DNA of 5,950 nucleotides from an uncultured Bacteroidota bacterium. Lineage in GTDB: Bacteria > Bacteroidota > Bacteroidia > Chitinophagales > Chitinophagaceae. Made by a program: the position numbers and the translations under genes. Below the pieces are notes generated by a model. That model was given only the letters and a program-made list of their open reading frames with translations. It was not told the origin of the DNA and did no database searches. The DNA lies in contig CAIRNW010000317.1 in the NCBI GenBank assembly GCA_903879995.1, forward strand, positions 1 through 5,950. The letters are read 5' to 3'. Shown here piece by piece: positions 5,038 through 5,950 of this stretch; position 1 is the first letter of the stretch, and each line of letters begins with the position of its first letter.

Positions 5038-5950
5038 TGCTTTGTGGCCTGCGCCATAGCCACGGCAGCTGTATATCCACTGCTCCAAGCATGTTGAAAG
5101 TTAAAACCTCCTGTAATTCCATCTACATCCAACACTTCACCTGCAAAAAATAAACCAGGGATCAATCTGCTTTCCATACGCGCAGGATCTACCTGGCTGC
5201 AATCAATTCCTCCGGCTGTAACAAATTCTTCCTTGAAAGTTGTTTTACCAGATATAATAATCTCTTGGTCGGTGAGTAGCTTGACCAATTTATTTTTCTG
5301 TTTGGCGGAAAGGGTTGCAAAACGACAAGCTTCATCAATGGCAGCCTCTGACAGCAAGTAAGTCCACAATCGCCTGGGAAGCTGAAACAATCCACTTGTT
5401 ACCAATGGCCGATTTGGCTGCTCCACCCGCTGTAAATCAAAATACGCAGCAAGATTTGCACTATTCCATCCCTCGCCTTCTAACCAGTTAAGATGAATTG
5501 TGAATTGGTACTTTTTCTCTTGCAACCAACGTGCACCCCATGCACTCAGTTTCAAAATAGCTGGACCACTAAGTCCCCAATGTGTAATTAATACTGGCCC
5601 TGTTTCTTCAAACTTTGAACCTTGAATTCTTACTCGCACTTGCGGTACACTAACACCCATGAGCTTCACCAATGAATTAGTGGGAGCATTAAATGTAAAA
5701 AGTGAGGGTGCCGGTGGAATAAGCGTATGCCCAAAAGGCTTTAGCCAATGCAACGCTCGTTCATTCAACATCCCCCCGCAAGCTACACAGCAATAATTTG
5801 CTTCAATGACTTCCGCTTTATTCAACTGGAGTTGGAAATAATGATCCTTCCTGAATACCGTTTCAACAGCTGTCTGTAATTTAAATTCTACTTGGTAGCG
5901 AGAAGCTTCTTTCAATAAAACATCAATAACCGACTGCGAGGTGTCCGAAA
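5034..5950 (-). CDS. HI0933-family (BaiN/YhiN-like) FAD-dependent oxidoreductase, C-terminal part (5' end outside window)
   Basis: The frame stays open to the right edge, where it reads SDTSQSVIDVLLKEAS, so the TTG at 5915 is internal. The window holds 304 complete codons plus the stop; the family is usually about 400 residues, so the missing part is the N-terminal FAD-binding Rossmann segment. Seen, in fragment numbering: VACGG at 55-59 and GH at 73-74, then PAPSLFTFN; THWGLSGPA at 122-130; TAGGIDCS before 250; and the C-terminal flavin-binding signature GEVLDVDG at 270-277 followed by TGGFNFQHAWSSG. These are the landmarks of the HI0933 flavoprotein family. The usual long SxPxTGSTGDG loop after the GG is replaced by a short MLNERALHW stretch, a form I recall from Bacteroidota. 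Physiological substrate is unknown for most members, so none is assigned. The stop codon overlaps that of the convergent acyltransferase-like gene. Confidence 0.9.
   Translation of the reverse strand, partial: SDTSQSVIDVLLKEASRYQVEFKLQTAVETVFRKDHYFQLQLNKAEVIEANYCCVACGGMLNERALHWLKPFGHTLIPPAPSLFTFNAPTNSLVKLMGVSVPQVRVRIQGSKFEETGPVLITHWGLSGPAILKLSAWGARWLQEKKYQFTIHLNWLEGEGWNSANLAAYFDLQRVEQPNRPLVTSGLFQLPRRLWTYLLSEAAIDEACRFATLSAKQKNKLVKLLTDQEIIISGKTTFKEEFVTAGGIDCSQVDPARMESRLIPGLFFAGEVLDVDGITGGFNFQHAWSSGYTAAVAMAQATKH

Noticed and set aside
5041..5064. GTGGC...GCCAC inverted repeat near the convergent stops, considered as a terminator
   Set aside because: Only five pairs around a ten-base loop, inside the coding sequence of the flavoprotein, with no T-tract on either strand.
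5189..5395. 68-codon open frame on the - strand
   Set aside because: It is a shifted frame inside the HI0933-family gene, whose conserved motifs on both sides support the other frame.

Overview
The window looks like a piece of a Bacteroidota chromosome, probably from the Chitinophagaceae or a close relative. The reasons are: the bS1 sequence and its C-terminal tail resemble what I recall from that group; two sites upstream of genes match the Bacteroidota -7 promoter element TAnnTTTG; start codons lack a clear Shine-Dalgarno sequence; and base composition is moderately AT-rich. The family is assigned from memory of protein sequences, not from a search.

Layout, left to right. (1) Positions 1-1216, + strand: the C-terminal part of a photolyase/cryptochrome-type FAD protein that enters from the left edge, followed one base later by a hotdog-fold acyl-CoA thioesterase. 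The pair looks co-transcribed. (2) Positions 1222-3993, - strand: a divergent PlsC-type acyltransferase lying downstream of rpsA (ribosomal protein bS1, six S1 domains). A strong intrinsic terminator and a candidate promoter separate the two, so they are probably separate transcription units. (3) About 4069-5037, + strand: a second, different lysophospholipid acyltransferase-like membrane protein, divergent from rpsA, whose start is probably a TTG codon. (4) Positions 5034-5950, - strand: the C-terminal part of an HI0933-family flavoprotein that runs off the right edge and overlaps the preceding gene tail-to-tail by four bases.

The window is nearly all coding. The only gaps of note are about 105 bp between rpsA and the first acyltransferase (terminator plus promoter) and about 75 bp between rpsA and the second (rpsA promoter and leader). 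I see no tRNA, rRNA, CRISPR, insertion sequence or phage gene. Three genes relate to acyl-CoA and phospholipid metabolism (the thioesterase and two acyltransferases), but they lie on different strands and in different units, so no common pathway is shown.

I do not find a new multi-gene system here. The points most worth a second look are the long C-terminal extension of the photolyase-like protein, the non-canonical active-site motifs of both acyltransferases, the unusual start of the second one, and the compact divergent and convergent junctions.
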